This document shows positions 41,028-48,288 of a stretch of DNA of 48,288 bases, piece after piece. Within the stretch, counting starts at the first letter, position 1; every line of letters starts with the position of its first letter. Source of the stretch: Deltaproteobacteria bacterium. GTDB lineage: Bacteria > Desulfobacterota > Desulfobulbia > Desulfobulbales > Desulfurivibrionaceae. The translations under genes were made by a program, and so were the position numbers. The stretch is taken from positions 1 through 48,288 of the forward strand of contig JAPLJH010000021.1 in the NCBI GenBank assembly GCA_026388695.1, in the 5' to 3' direction. The notes beneath the pieces were generated by a model that searched no databases, was not told the DNA's origin, and saw nothing but the letters and a program-made list of their open reading frames with translations.

Positions 41028-44000
41028 TTATCGCTCCTGCACATGCATGAAACTTTTTATGGGGGTTGGATTGGTGACTACCACCAGGCCTTGGCCTGTC
41101 GGCGGAATACCCTTAAACTCGACAGATTTACGACCTTCCTTCAGGGTGAGTGCATCGGACAGGTTGAGCTCTTTGATTTCACCGGTGGATACCTGTATGA
41201 GCGCTTTCCCTTGCATGATAAAAGTCACTCGGCCACCGGTTTTGTAGTCCAGCGCCCAGAGATATGAGCTGCCGCCAAAGTTGCAGATGTCGCTGGTCGG
41301 GGCAAAAGACAGGAAGTAAATGGCGCCAAGGTTATCTGGCGTGGGGTTTGAAATAACGCGCTCCGCACTTATTGATGCCCCAGCTGCGTCCATATTGATA
41401 TACCAGCCTTCTTGCGTAGCCGTTAATGTGGTGCTTGGCGATGTTGTCTGATCTTTTAGGTCGGTGGCCAAGGCCAACGTGCTTGTGCAGGAGGGAGATA
41501 TGCTGTTGCTCGCCGCATTAAAGCAGGGTTCCTGGATGCCGAACAGCTTACGTTGCGTGGCGGGGTCATCCTGTTTGTAAAAAAATCGGCCTTCAGCGAA
41601 ATACAGCCAGAGCTTTCCGTTTTTCCGGTCAAGAAGATTTGCCACAGAGGTGGTGACCGGTCCGATATTATCTATTACCTTGCTTACTGTCCAGTTGGCG
41701 GGGTTGATATCGTCATTGATGACGAGCCGCAGCACCCCGCCGGTGGTGGTGTCCTTGACATATCCGATATACACGGCATCGTCCTGGTAGTTGCCGCTAT
41801 TGCTGGGGCTATCCTTTTCCAGATCGATTACGTTGCTGGAGATGGAGCCTGCAAAGGCATTGGTGATGCCGGTGTCTATGGTGCGCAGCAGCGCGCCTGT
41901 CTTGAGATCGAGCACAAAGAGTCTCAAATTCTTGTCCGAGGTGCCCTTGAATTCCATGTTGGAAATAGGCCCGGTTGACCCTGAAGCCAGGATGGCGAAC
42001 CATCTGCCGTTTGTATTGACGCAGGTGCCTGTCCCGCAATCAGCGGCGGTTGAACAGGTGGTGGCGTTGTTGTTGGTGCATCGTTTTGTATTGCCTCCAA
42101 CCTTGACAATCGCCGGGCCGATGTTGGTAACACCCAGATTGGCATTGCTGAACTCCCACAATAGTTGTGGAGTCGCCTGATCAGTTACGTCAAGGGCAAA
42201 GTATGATGACCAGCCAACGGGATTACCCGATACCGAAAGTGGTGTACTGATTCGATCAGTATCGGGGGCGGCGGCGTCGCAGGTGGCACCGCCTATTCCC
42301 ATGCTACCGATCAGGACGGCGCGCCAGCTTGTTTCCGCGAAATTCACCTTGTCGCTGTTTGGAGCGGGTTGCATCGTGGTGAGCTTCGGACAGTCCCAGT
42401 AATCAGTGAGCGTGCAGGTCGACGGCTTATTTATAGAGGCGTCTGTTATCGCTGTCGGGCCATCCACCATATAGATGTGGCAGTAATCCTCATCGTGAAG
42501 GTATTGCAGATAAGGAAGGGCATTTTTAGGTATAAAGGCATAGCTTTCAGAGCCAATCCCTCCCGCGCCAGTGCCACCTTCCTGCTTGGCTGCCTCATAC
42601 CAGTGTTTTCCCGTCCAATTCTGGAGCAACTTGCCGAGTTTGAAGGCATGCAGCATTCCATCGTTGGAACCCACAAAGGCGAGCTGTCTGTCTTTGTAGT
42701 CGTCACTTTTGATAAAATCATTATAGGTTTGGTCGTTGTAGCCAACGGGGGAAGGGATATTGAAATTGTTCAAATGCCCTGGTCCCATGATGCGTGGGGT
42801 GGAAGAAATAACGTCGCCCAATTTCCAGACATGTGTTTCCTGGGCGCAGGTTTCTCCGCCAGGACAATCGGCCGCGCTGTTGCATGGAGTTTTTCTCGAA
42901 GAACAGACTCCAGTGGTTACAGTCCTGTCTCTTCCTATCTTGGTGCAATTGGCTGTTCCGCATACGCAGGCCGCGCCTGCGGCATCAACGCAATCATAGC
43001 CGCGAACATAATTGATGGTTGCTTTGGCGGCTGCGGCGCTTGCGGTTTGTCCCAAATAATCATCGAGCGTGGAGTAGTTTGTCGTGTTGAATTGTATCAG
43101 GGTTGAGCCGTCCACCGAGGTGTACATGTTCCTGGCGGTTGGCTCTGTCCACCAGAGATTGAAACCAGCGCGCCAGATGGGAAGGGTATCTTCTATTGCC
43201 ACAGTGCCCATGTCTGTGATAACGGTGCCTGTGCCAGTTGTATCCCACCAACGATGCGCCAATGTTTTATTTTGGCTGGAATCGTACGCGAAGTTTGTTA
43301 TGTAGTCCTGCTTAAGGTCGAGCAATGTATACGTATTAGTCCCTTCCCTTTTGGTATCTTCGCGAATCTGCGAGGATGCAAAGAACGGATCCATGTAATA
43401 CCAATAATTCATCAAATCGCTTGTCCAGGAGACGTCCGTGCCGGCACCGAATGAGCGTTTCGGATAAAAAAGGGCCTGCATGAGGTTGGCGCCACTGCCC
43501 TCGCTGGAGCTCAATACCGATACGGCTGTGCCGGAGGAGGCCTTCCGCATGATATCGAAGATAATGGTCATTATTTTTTCTTTTATCTCGGAGGCATCAG
43601 ACGCACCGAAGAAGGTATCGGGAATGCCGTTGCCATCCTTGTCCCAATCCGCGGAGGAAGGCGGCAAGGCGGTGCATGGGCTGCCCTTGGTCGTGCCGCT
43701 ACAATCAGCGGCGGCACAGCCGGAAACCTTTGGGTAATCCGTCATATTTCCCGGCCAGGTCTTGGATGTATCAAAACTGCCGTACATGGCCACATTTTTC
43801 AAAGACAGCTCGCCAGAGCCTCCCAGCCACAACCCGACGGTGTATAGGGATTCCACTTTGGATGTTATTAGGGGGGAGGTTGCTTGATTGGTAAAACCCT
43901 TTTTGTGCAGCCAATAGGCCGCGACCACGGGATCGGCGGAGGACCCTTCGTAGCCGGTGTCGATGCTACAGGTCGATGTGACTGAGCCCGAGGCGCCCCC

Positions 44001-45092
44001 CCTGTTCCACTGGCCATCGGTGAGCAGGATCATGAAATTTTTGGCGCAGGGAACCAGGGCAAACTCATTGCCCTGGCAGTTGCCATCGTTGTTGGTGTCA
44101 AAGCATTGATACATGGGGTTTTTGAATGGATTCCCGTGGGCGTTGGTGTCTGGTGTTGGGCTACCAAAAACGGAGGCATTCTGGGCAAAGTAGGCATAGG
44201 CGGCCCACAAGGCCGGGCCTATTGGGGTGCTGCCGCCAGGCGCTTGAGTATTGAGCGTGGCAATGGTGTTTTTGTAAGGATTGACGCCATCGATACTGGC
44301 GGAGCCGGTAAAATCGCCAATAAGAACAGTTTGGTTTACTCCATCAGTATCGAAATACATGCTCCCCATGCGTGGCTGCACAGGCAGATTTTTGAGCTGA
44401 TAGAGCAACCCCCCATCATCGCCCGTGATGCGATTCCAGAGGGCCTTCACTTTAACGCCGCCATCGGTCACCAGGGTGCATCCTGCGGCATCGCAAGCTA
44501 ATTGGGCGTTTGGGTAAGAAGCCCCTGGATCGCATTTCTGGATAGTGCCGGCACAGCCGTCCGGTTTGCCGCCGGTCACCGCCCACCGCAGCAGGTCAAC
44601 CCGTGCCATGTTTTTATAATTCAGATAGTTGCCGCTATCGGTTGAGGTGCAGGCAACGGCAGTCCAGTGGCTACAGCAGGCCCACCTGCTACTGCTACAG
44701 CCATTCGTTCCTTTTGGATCGCACCCCCCAGGGTTTGTGCCGCCAGATGTACATGTAAGCGTGCCAGTGCATGTTTTTCCACACGTGCCTCCCACCGCTT
44801 CTTGATAAACGCTATTGCTGTCTAGAACGTAATTCTTCAGCGGATCGAAATAGCCTTCATAGACCTTGTTGGCATCATAGTGATCCAGTACGCCATTGTG
44901 GTTGGCGTCAGTATCTCCATAGGAGTATGCCATCCACCCCATGCTGCCGCTGGTATCGATCATCAGCAGGACATTTGGGGCGGGCGCAGCACTGATAAAA
45001 GGCGGGGACTGGCAGTACGAAGTCATGGCGGCGTAACCTGGGACAGCCATCAGGCAGATTGCCATAGCAGTAAATACTATAAGTTTTCGCAT
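41028..45092 (-). CDS. pilY1: PilY1-like pilus tip adhesin/assembly protein
   Basis: The 1354-residue exported protein is predicted to sit at the pilus tip and to control pilus extension and adhesion. It has a signal peptide (about 1-21), a von Willebrand A domain starting at VLLMIDTSGSMG (MIDAS DxSxS, about 41-52), and a C-terminal PilY1/PilC beta-propeller (about 770-1200) including YFALDVTDQATPQLLWEF and WFAILASGSTGP. Three calcium-type loops are visible (DTDANHNGVLDHYD, DTNNDGNCQGNE, DKDGNGIPDTF). The N-terminal third is Cys-rich (CGKTCTGTLTC and others). It follows the 99-residue exported protein after four bases and precedes the minor pilins. Confidence 0.93.
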   Translation of the reverse strand: MRKLIVFTAMAICLMAVPGYAAMTSYCQSPPFISAAPAPNVLLMIDTSGSMGWMAYSYGDTDANHNGVLDHYDANKVYEGYFDPLKNYVLDSNSVYQEAVGGTCGKTCTGTLTCTSGGTNPGGCDPKGTNGCSSSRWACCSHWTAVACTSTDSGNYLNYKNMARVDLLRWAVTGGKPDGCAGTIQKCDPGASYPNAQLACDAAGCTLVTDGGVKVKALWNRITGDDGGLLYQLKNLPVQPRMGSMYFDTDGVNQTVLIGDFTGSASIDGVNPYKNTIATLNTQAPGGSTPIGPALWAAYAYFAQNASVFGSPTPDTNAHGNPFKNPMYQCFDTNNDGNCQGNEFALVPCAKNFMILLTDGQWNRGGASGSVTSTCSIDTGYEGSSADPVVAAYWLHKKGFTNQATSPLITSKVESLYTVGLWLGGSGELSLKNVAMYGSFDTSKTWPGNMTDYPKVSGCAAADCSGTTKGSPCTALPPSSADWDKDGNGIPDTFFGASDASEIKEKIMTIIFDIMRKASSGTAVSVLSSSEGSGANLMQALFYPKRSFGAGTDVSWTSDLMNYWYYMDPFFASSQIREDTKREGTNTYTLLDLKQDYITNFAYDSSQNKTLAHRWWDTTGTGTVITDMGTVAIEDTLPIWRAGFNLWWTEPTARNMYTSVDGSTLIQFNTTNYSTLDDYLGQTASAAAAKATINYVRGYDCVDAAGAACVCGTANCTKIGRDRTVTTGVCSSRKTPCNSAADCPGGETCAQETHVWKLGDVISSTPRIMGPGHLNNFNIPSPVGYNDQTYNDFIKSDDYKDRQLAFVGSNDGMLHAFKLGKLLQNWTGKHWYEAAKQEGGTGAGGIGSESYAFIPKNALPYLQYLHDEDYCHIYMVDGPTAITDASINKPSTCTLTDYWDCPKLTTMQPAPNSDKVNFAETSWRAVLIGSMGIGGATCDAAAPDTDRISTPLSVSGNPVGWSSYFALDVTDQATPQLLWEFSNANLGVTNIGPAIVKVGGNTKRCTNNNATTCSTAADCGTGTCVNTNGRWFAILASGSTGPISNMEFKGTSDKNLRLFVLDLKTGALLRTIDTGITNAFAGSISSNVIDLEKDSPSNSGNYQDDAVYIGYVKDTTTGGVLRLVINDDINPANWTVSKVIDNIGPVTTSVANLLDRKNGKLWLYFAEGRFFYKQDDPATQRKLFGIQEPCFNAASNSISPSCTSTLALATDLKDQTTSPSTTLTATQEGWYINMDAAGASISAERVISNPTPDNLGAIYFLSFAPTSDICNFGGSSYLWALDYKTGGRVTFIMQGKALIQVSTGEIKELNLSDALTLKEGRKSVEFKGIPPTGQGLVVVTNPTPIKSFMHVQER

Positions 45093-45096
45093 GACC

Positions 45097-45396
45097 TCAC
45101 TCCGCCGTGGTTTTGGTTATGGTATGGATATAGCCCGCCTTGCAACGGTTGCTGTCTATAAAAAAACATTTTCGGGCATTCACACTAAAAGCTGTCCGGT
45201 CCCTGGTCGCGGGCAGCTTGAACGTTCTAGTCCCGCGACAGTTGTCAGATGCGATATCAACAGTGACCTGAGCGGCCTGGAGATTGACTCCCTGGACAAC
45301 TCCGCACAGAAGCAGCTCGTCCACCGCGAAGGCCTGAGTGCAAAACAAAATGCCAGGAAGCATAACGGCACAGGTTAGTATCCCTTTCCATTTCAT
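45097..45396 (-). CDS. Small exported Cys-containing protein, first gene of the pilY1 operon
   Basis: The 99 residues begin with a signal peptide (about 1-24, ending AFA). The mature 75-residue part has four cysteines (in LLCGVV, DNCRG, RKCFF and NRCKAG) that could form two disulfides, and a beta-rich pattern. No family is recognised. Its stop is four bases from the pilY1 start and it is the first gene after the sigma-54 promoter, so a role in pilus tip assembly or PilY1 export is suggested by context. GGAGGA is present upstream of the ATG. Confidence 0.82.
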   Translation of the reverse strand: MKWKGILTCAVMLPGILFCTQAFAVDELLLCGVVQGVNLQAAQVTVDIASDNCRGTRTFKLPATRDRTAFSVNARKCFFIDSNRCKAGYIHTITKTTAE

Positions 45397-45565
45397 TGTC
45401 CTCCTCCCCCTTCATCTATTAAATTTTTTTACACAAAATATTTCGTGGCTGATATGTGAAAATCGCTACATTGCATCAATGTAATTGATTTAACGGCACT
45501 AGTGCTTGTCGGCCCGGTTTTTGCGTGGGTGGAGAAATAATTTTTTGAGATTCCGGCTAGATTTA

Positions 45566-45582
45566 ATGCACATTCAGTGCCA
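45566..45582 (-). promoter_or_regulatory. Sigma-54 promoter of the pilY1/minor-pilin operon
   Basis: On the minus strand TGGCAC-N5-GTGCAT has both invariant dinucleotides (GG and GC, ten bases apart) and matches the consensus in all but one core position. Transcription would start near 45555, about 160 bases before the 45396 start codon. The remainder of the 364-base divergent gap is AT-rich and holds no gene. Confidence 0.75.
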
Positions 45583-45616
45583 AGGAGAGGTGAATGTTTT
45601 AACCAAAACAATAATA

Positions 45617-45644
45617 TTTCAAATAGTAGTAAATATACTATATT
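45617..45644 (+). promoter_or_regulatory. Candidate sigma-70 promoter of the pilB-like gene
   Basis: TTTCAA and TATATT are spaced 16 bases apart in an AT-rich stretch that also contains an ATAGTA/TACTAT inverted repeat. The site lies about 115 bases before the start codon; the match is modest. Confidence 0.3.
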
Positions 45645-45760
45645 AATCAAAGGCAGCCCAAGCAGACTTTGCTCTGGCCGGCTTGTCGTCTTCTGGAAAC
45701 CGAGACATTTGCAAAAGCAGGGCTGCAACCAAGAAATCACGACCAAGGGAATCCATCACC

Positions 45761-47566
45761 ATGCAGCTTCTTAGCGATGAAAAATACATCCTCGACCTGT
45801 TGGCCCGCGATCGGCTGATTACTCCGGCGCAGCGGAAATTTATCTCAGACCACAAGGCGCAGCAGCGGCAAATCTTGCTCCGGCAACACGCCGACCACCA
45901 CAAGAACAAGGCTGGGCGCACAAGCGACGCCGTCTTGACCCTGGTGGACACCATCGTCTCCATGAATCTGGAGCTCAGTGACAAAAAAGGGCAACTGCTT
46001 ACGGAAGAATTGATCTTCAGAGCCATTGCCGAGGATCGCGGGCTGCCCTTTGTCAAGCTTGATCCGTTGCAACTCGATCTTAAGGTGGTCACCAAGACCA
46101 TCCCCCGCACCTTTGCCTTTCGTCATCTGTTGCTGCCCTTTTCTTTTGCCAACGGCATTTTGGAGGTGGCGGTCTGCGACCCGGACAACAGCGCAGTGCT
46201 GGCCGAGATCGAGCGGGCCAATCAGCTTACCGTAAAGCCCTATCTCACCACCAAGAGCGACATCCGCAAGCTGCTGGCCGAGTTTTATGGCTTTCAGTCC
46301 TCGATCACCGCAGCGGAAAGCCATCTGGCCCGGCCCCTGGTGGACCTGGGCAACCTTGAGCAGTATGTGCGTATTTCCTCCACCGAGGAGGCGGCTTCGT
46401 CGGACCAGCATGTGACCTCGGCGGTGGACCATATGTTCAACTATGCCTTTGAGCAGCGGGCCAGTGATATCCACATAGAGCCGAAACGGGAGCAGGCCCA
46501 GGTTCGCCTGCGGATCGACGGGGTGCTGCACACCATCTACAAGCTGCCCAAGGTGGTCCATGCCGCAGTGATCTCCCGGATTAAATCCCTGGCTCGGATG
46601 GACATTGCCGAGAAACGGCGGCCCCAGGACGGCAGGATCAAGGTGGATCGCGGTGGTCAGGAGGCGGAGATTCGGGTCTCTACCGTGCCGGTGGCCTTTG
46701 GTGAAAAGGCGGTGCTGCGAATCCTGGACCCGGAGATTCTTTTTCAGGATGTGGGTAATATCGGCTTTTCCGCGCGCGATCTTGCGGTGTACCAGGGTTT
46801 TATGGCCGCACCCCATGGGATTTTTCTTGTCACCGGGCCAACGGGCAGCGGTAAATCCACCACCCTTTATTCGACCCTCAAGCAGATCGCCACCCCGGAA
46901 AAAAATGTGGTCACCGTGGAAGATCCGGTGGAGATGGTGCATGAGGAATTCAACCAGATTCCGGTGCAGCCGCAGTTGGATGTGACCTTCTCCACCATCC
47001 TGCGCAATATCCTGCGCCAGGACCCGGACATCATCATGATCGGCGAGATCCGCGATCTGGATACGGCGGTGAATGCCGTGCAGGCGGCGCTCACCGGGCA
47101 TCTTGTTTTTTCAACCTTGCATACCAACGACGCCGTGGCTTCCATCAGCCGGTTGCTCGATCTAGGGGTGCAGCCCTTCATGGTTGGCTCGACCCTGTTG
47201 GGGGCCATGGCCCAGCGTCTGGTGCGGCGGATCTGCCCCCATTGCAGCGAAACCTTCCGTATGTCAGCCGACGAGCTGCGCGGCTTCGGCTTGCCGGTGA
47301 TCGAGGACGGCGAATTCGAGCTGCGGCGGGGCAAGGGGTGCCAGCAATGCCGGGGTACCGGCTACCTTGGCCGCTGCGGGATTTTTGAGATTTTTGCCAT
47401 GAGCGACAAGATACGTAAGCAGATCAGCGGGGGAAGTGCCGAAACGGAGCTCAGGCAGACCGCCAGGGAGGAAGGCATGACCACGCTCAAGGAGGATGCC
47501 TGGTGCAAGGTGAAAAGCGGAATCACCACCCCGGAGGAGGCCTTGCGTGTAACCGGTGCGGATTAG
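45761..47566 (+). CDS. pilB: PilB/GspE-family assembly ATPase
   Basis: Hexameric cytosolic motor for pilus extension or type II secretion. The 601 residues show an N-terminal MshEN-like domain (about 60-200), a linker, the core ATPase with Walker A GPTGSGKS (359-366), the Asp box VTVEDPVEM, Walker B IIMIGEIRD, the His box TGHLVFSTLHTND, and a zinc-binding tetracysteine set (CPHC and CQQC). The ATG at 45761 is used; AGGG lies about 11 bases upstream, and the longer frame to 45683 adds a basic, implausible N-terminus. Proximity to the minor-pilin operon favours PilB, but GspE cannot be excluded by sequence alone. Confidence 0.9.
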   Translation: MQLLSDEKYILDLLARDRLITPAQRKFISDHKAQQRQILLRQHADHHKNKAGRTSDAVLTLVDTIVSMNLELSDKKGQLLTEELIFRAIAEDRGLPFVKLDPLQLDLKVVTKTIPRTFAFRHLLLPFSFANGILEVAVCDPDNSAVLAEIERANQLTVKPYLTTKSDIRKLLAEFYGFQSSITAAESHLARPLVDLGNLEQYVRISSTEEAASSDQHVTSAVDHMFNYAFEQRASDIHIEPKREQAQVRLRIDGVLHTIYKLPKVVHAAVISRIKSLARMDIAEKRRPQDGRIKVDRGGQEAEIRVSTVPVAFGEKAVLRILDPEILFQDVGNIGFSARDLAVYQGFMAAPHGIFLVTGPTGSGKSTTLYSTLKQIATPEKNVVTVEDPVEMVHEEFNQIPVQPQLDVTFSTILRNILRQDPDIIMIGEIRDLDTAVNAVQAALTGHLVFSTLHTNDAVASISRLLDLGVQPFMVGSTLLGAMAQRLVRRICPHCSETFRMSADELRGFGLPVIEDGEFELRRGKGCQQCRGTGYLGRCGIFEIFAMSDKIRKQISGGSAETELRQTAREEGMTTLKEDAWCKVKSGITTPEEALRVTGAD

Positions 47567-47617
47567 CCGCGCACCTCGCTTTTTCAGCCAAGATGTATTA
47601 TAGTGTCGCCATGATCC

Positions 47618-47647
47618 CCTTGTTCCCCCGGAGCAAGGGTTTTTTTC
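47618..47647 (+). terminator. Intrinsic terminator after the pilB-like gene
   Basis: CCCTTGTTC pairs with GAGCAAGGG (one G-T pair) and is followed by a run of seven T, about 50 bases past the stop. Confidence 0.88.
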
Positions 47648-47681
47648 TTGGCGTTTGGCTATGACCCTGTGGGTGAGTAAT

Positions 47682-48137
47682 GTGGCTGTGAAGGTTGTGT
47701 GCACCAATAAAAAAGCCTATCACGACTATACCATTGAGTCGGAGATCGAGGCAGGCCTCATGTTATTGGGCTCGGAGGTGAAATCCCTCAGGGCTGGCAA
47801 GGCCAATCTGCGTGACGGGTTTGCCAAGATCAAAAACAACGAGGTTTTTATCCAGCGGGTGCATATTTCGCCCTACAGCCACGCCACCTACGATGCGCCG
47901 GACCCTGTGCGGGAGCGTAAGGTGCTGCTCAAGAAGCGCGAGATCCTCAAGCTCGTTGGTAAGATTCAGGAAAAAGGGTACTCTCTGATTCCCCTCAAGA
48001 TGTATTTCAACGAGCGGGGGTTGGCCAAGGTGGTTCTTGGTCTGGCCAAGGGCAAGAAGCTCTACGACAAGCGGGAATCACTGAAGAAGAAAGATACGGA
48101 CCGCGAGATTGATCGGGCCATGCTAAAATACAGATAG
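47682..48137 (+). CDS. smpB: SsrA-binding protein SmpB
   Basis: Binds tmRNA and delivers it to stalled ribosomes for trans-translation. The 151-residue product has the typical N-terminus VKVVCTNKKAYHDYTIESEIEAGL, the SEVKSLRAGKANLRDGFA core, the HISPYSHA segment, and the basic C-terminal tail KKKDTDREIDRAMLKYR. The GTG at 47682 is chosen because family members begin at this point and GGTGA lies just upstream; an in-frame ATG (47661) would add seven residues that are not family-like. The tmRNA gene follows by about 38 bases, the usual pairing. Confidence 0.95.
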   Translation: MAVKVVCTNKKAYHDYTIESEIEAGLMLLGSEVKSLRAGKANLRDGFAKIKNNEVFIQRVHISPYSHATYDAPDPVRERKVLLKKREILKLVGKIQEKGYSLIPLKMYFNERGLAKVVLGLAKGKKLYDKRESLKKKDTDREIDRAMLKYR

Positions 48138-48175
48138 ATTTTTCAGGGGTCGTTGTTAACTTTTCATTCAAACAT

Positions 48176-48288
48176 GGGGGCGAAACGGATTCGACGGGGA
48201 TATGTAAGCTCAGGTTGCATGCCGAGGTTTCTACCAACCTCGTAAAATAGGTAGAGCAAAATATAGTCGCAGACGACTATTCTTACGC
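48176..48288 (+). ncRNA. ssrA: Transfer-messenger RNA (tmRNA), 5' part, cut by the window end
   Basis: The sequence starts with the conserved GGGGGCGAAACGGATTCGAC, the 5' half of the tRNA-like domain. A resume region follows, and the tag reading frame begins GCA GAC GAC TAT TCT TAC GC, giving the start of the proteolysis tag as ADDYSYA. The remainder, including the 3' tRNA-like arm, lies outside the window. The position immediately after smpB supports the call. Confidence 0.93.

Noticed and set aside
45845-47101. 418-residue open frame antisense to the pilB-like gene
   Set aside because: The plus strand has all ATPase motifs; the antisense product has none.

Overview
The window looks like a chromosomal segment of a Gram-negative, anaerobic member of the Desulfobacterota, most likely near the Desulfobulbales. 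This is inferred from the gene mix (an octaheme-tetrathionate-reductase-like multiheme cytochrome c, a stand-alone GltA-type oxidoreductase, a pilGHI-type ABC system beside a type IV pilin, abundant sigma-54 control), not from a database search. Base composition is even, coding density is high, and no phage, IS transposase, CRISPR array or tRNA gene was seen.

Layout. 1-4.2 kb: end of the ATP synthase operon (atpD, atpC) with a strong terminator, a CheX-like phosphatase and a GltA-type flavoprotein behind two perfect palindromes. 4.3-9.4 kb: a GAF/AAA+/Fis sigma-54 activator, a consensus -24/-12 promoter, a 14-heme exported cytochrome with a duplicated N-terminal heme module, and an HD-GYP response regulator. 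9.4-16.1 kb: mutS overlapping a TPR-AMIN-amidase gene, an unknown exported coiled-coil protein, and a HIT hydrolase coupled to a phosphoesterase. 16.3-23.7 kb: a long leftward gene train (holB, ricT-like, metG, degenerate GGDEF protein, MinD/FlhG-like ATPase, yggT, divIVA-like, DUF167) with tight overlaps. 23.8-30.9 kb: a potassium-channel/RCK protein fused to a receiver domain, a MITE/REP-like palindromic element, full-length purL, a small glycine-zipper protein, and a YhaM-like OB-HD protein that has lost its HD core.

31.1-48.3 kb is dominated by type IV pili. Leftward are the major pilin followed by a translationally coupled ABC ATPase, permease and TPR protein (the pilGHI arrangement of Myxococcus). 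Divergent from these are a PilS-like kinase and PilR-like sigma-54 activator. Next is a leftward operon of a small Cys-containing exported protein, PilY1, FimT/GspH-like, PilV-like, PilW-like and PilX-like minor pilins, starting at a strong sigma-54 promoter. A PilB/GspE-type assembly ATPase is divergent from that operon. The window closes with smpB and the 5' part of tmRNA (ssrA).

Two parallel sigma-54 circuits stand out: one likely dedicated to the multiheme cytochrome (activator adjacent to target promoter), the other PilS/PilR acting on pilin and minor-pilin promoters. The least conventional items are the channel-RCK-REC fusion, the HD-less YhaM homologue, the degenerate GGDEF protein in the metG operon, the long leader of the PilX-like protein, and several unexplained palindromic intergenic elements.
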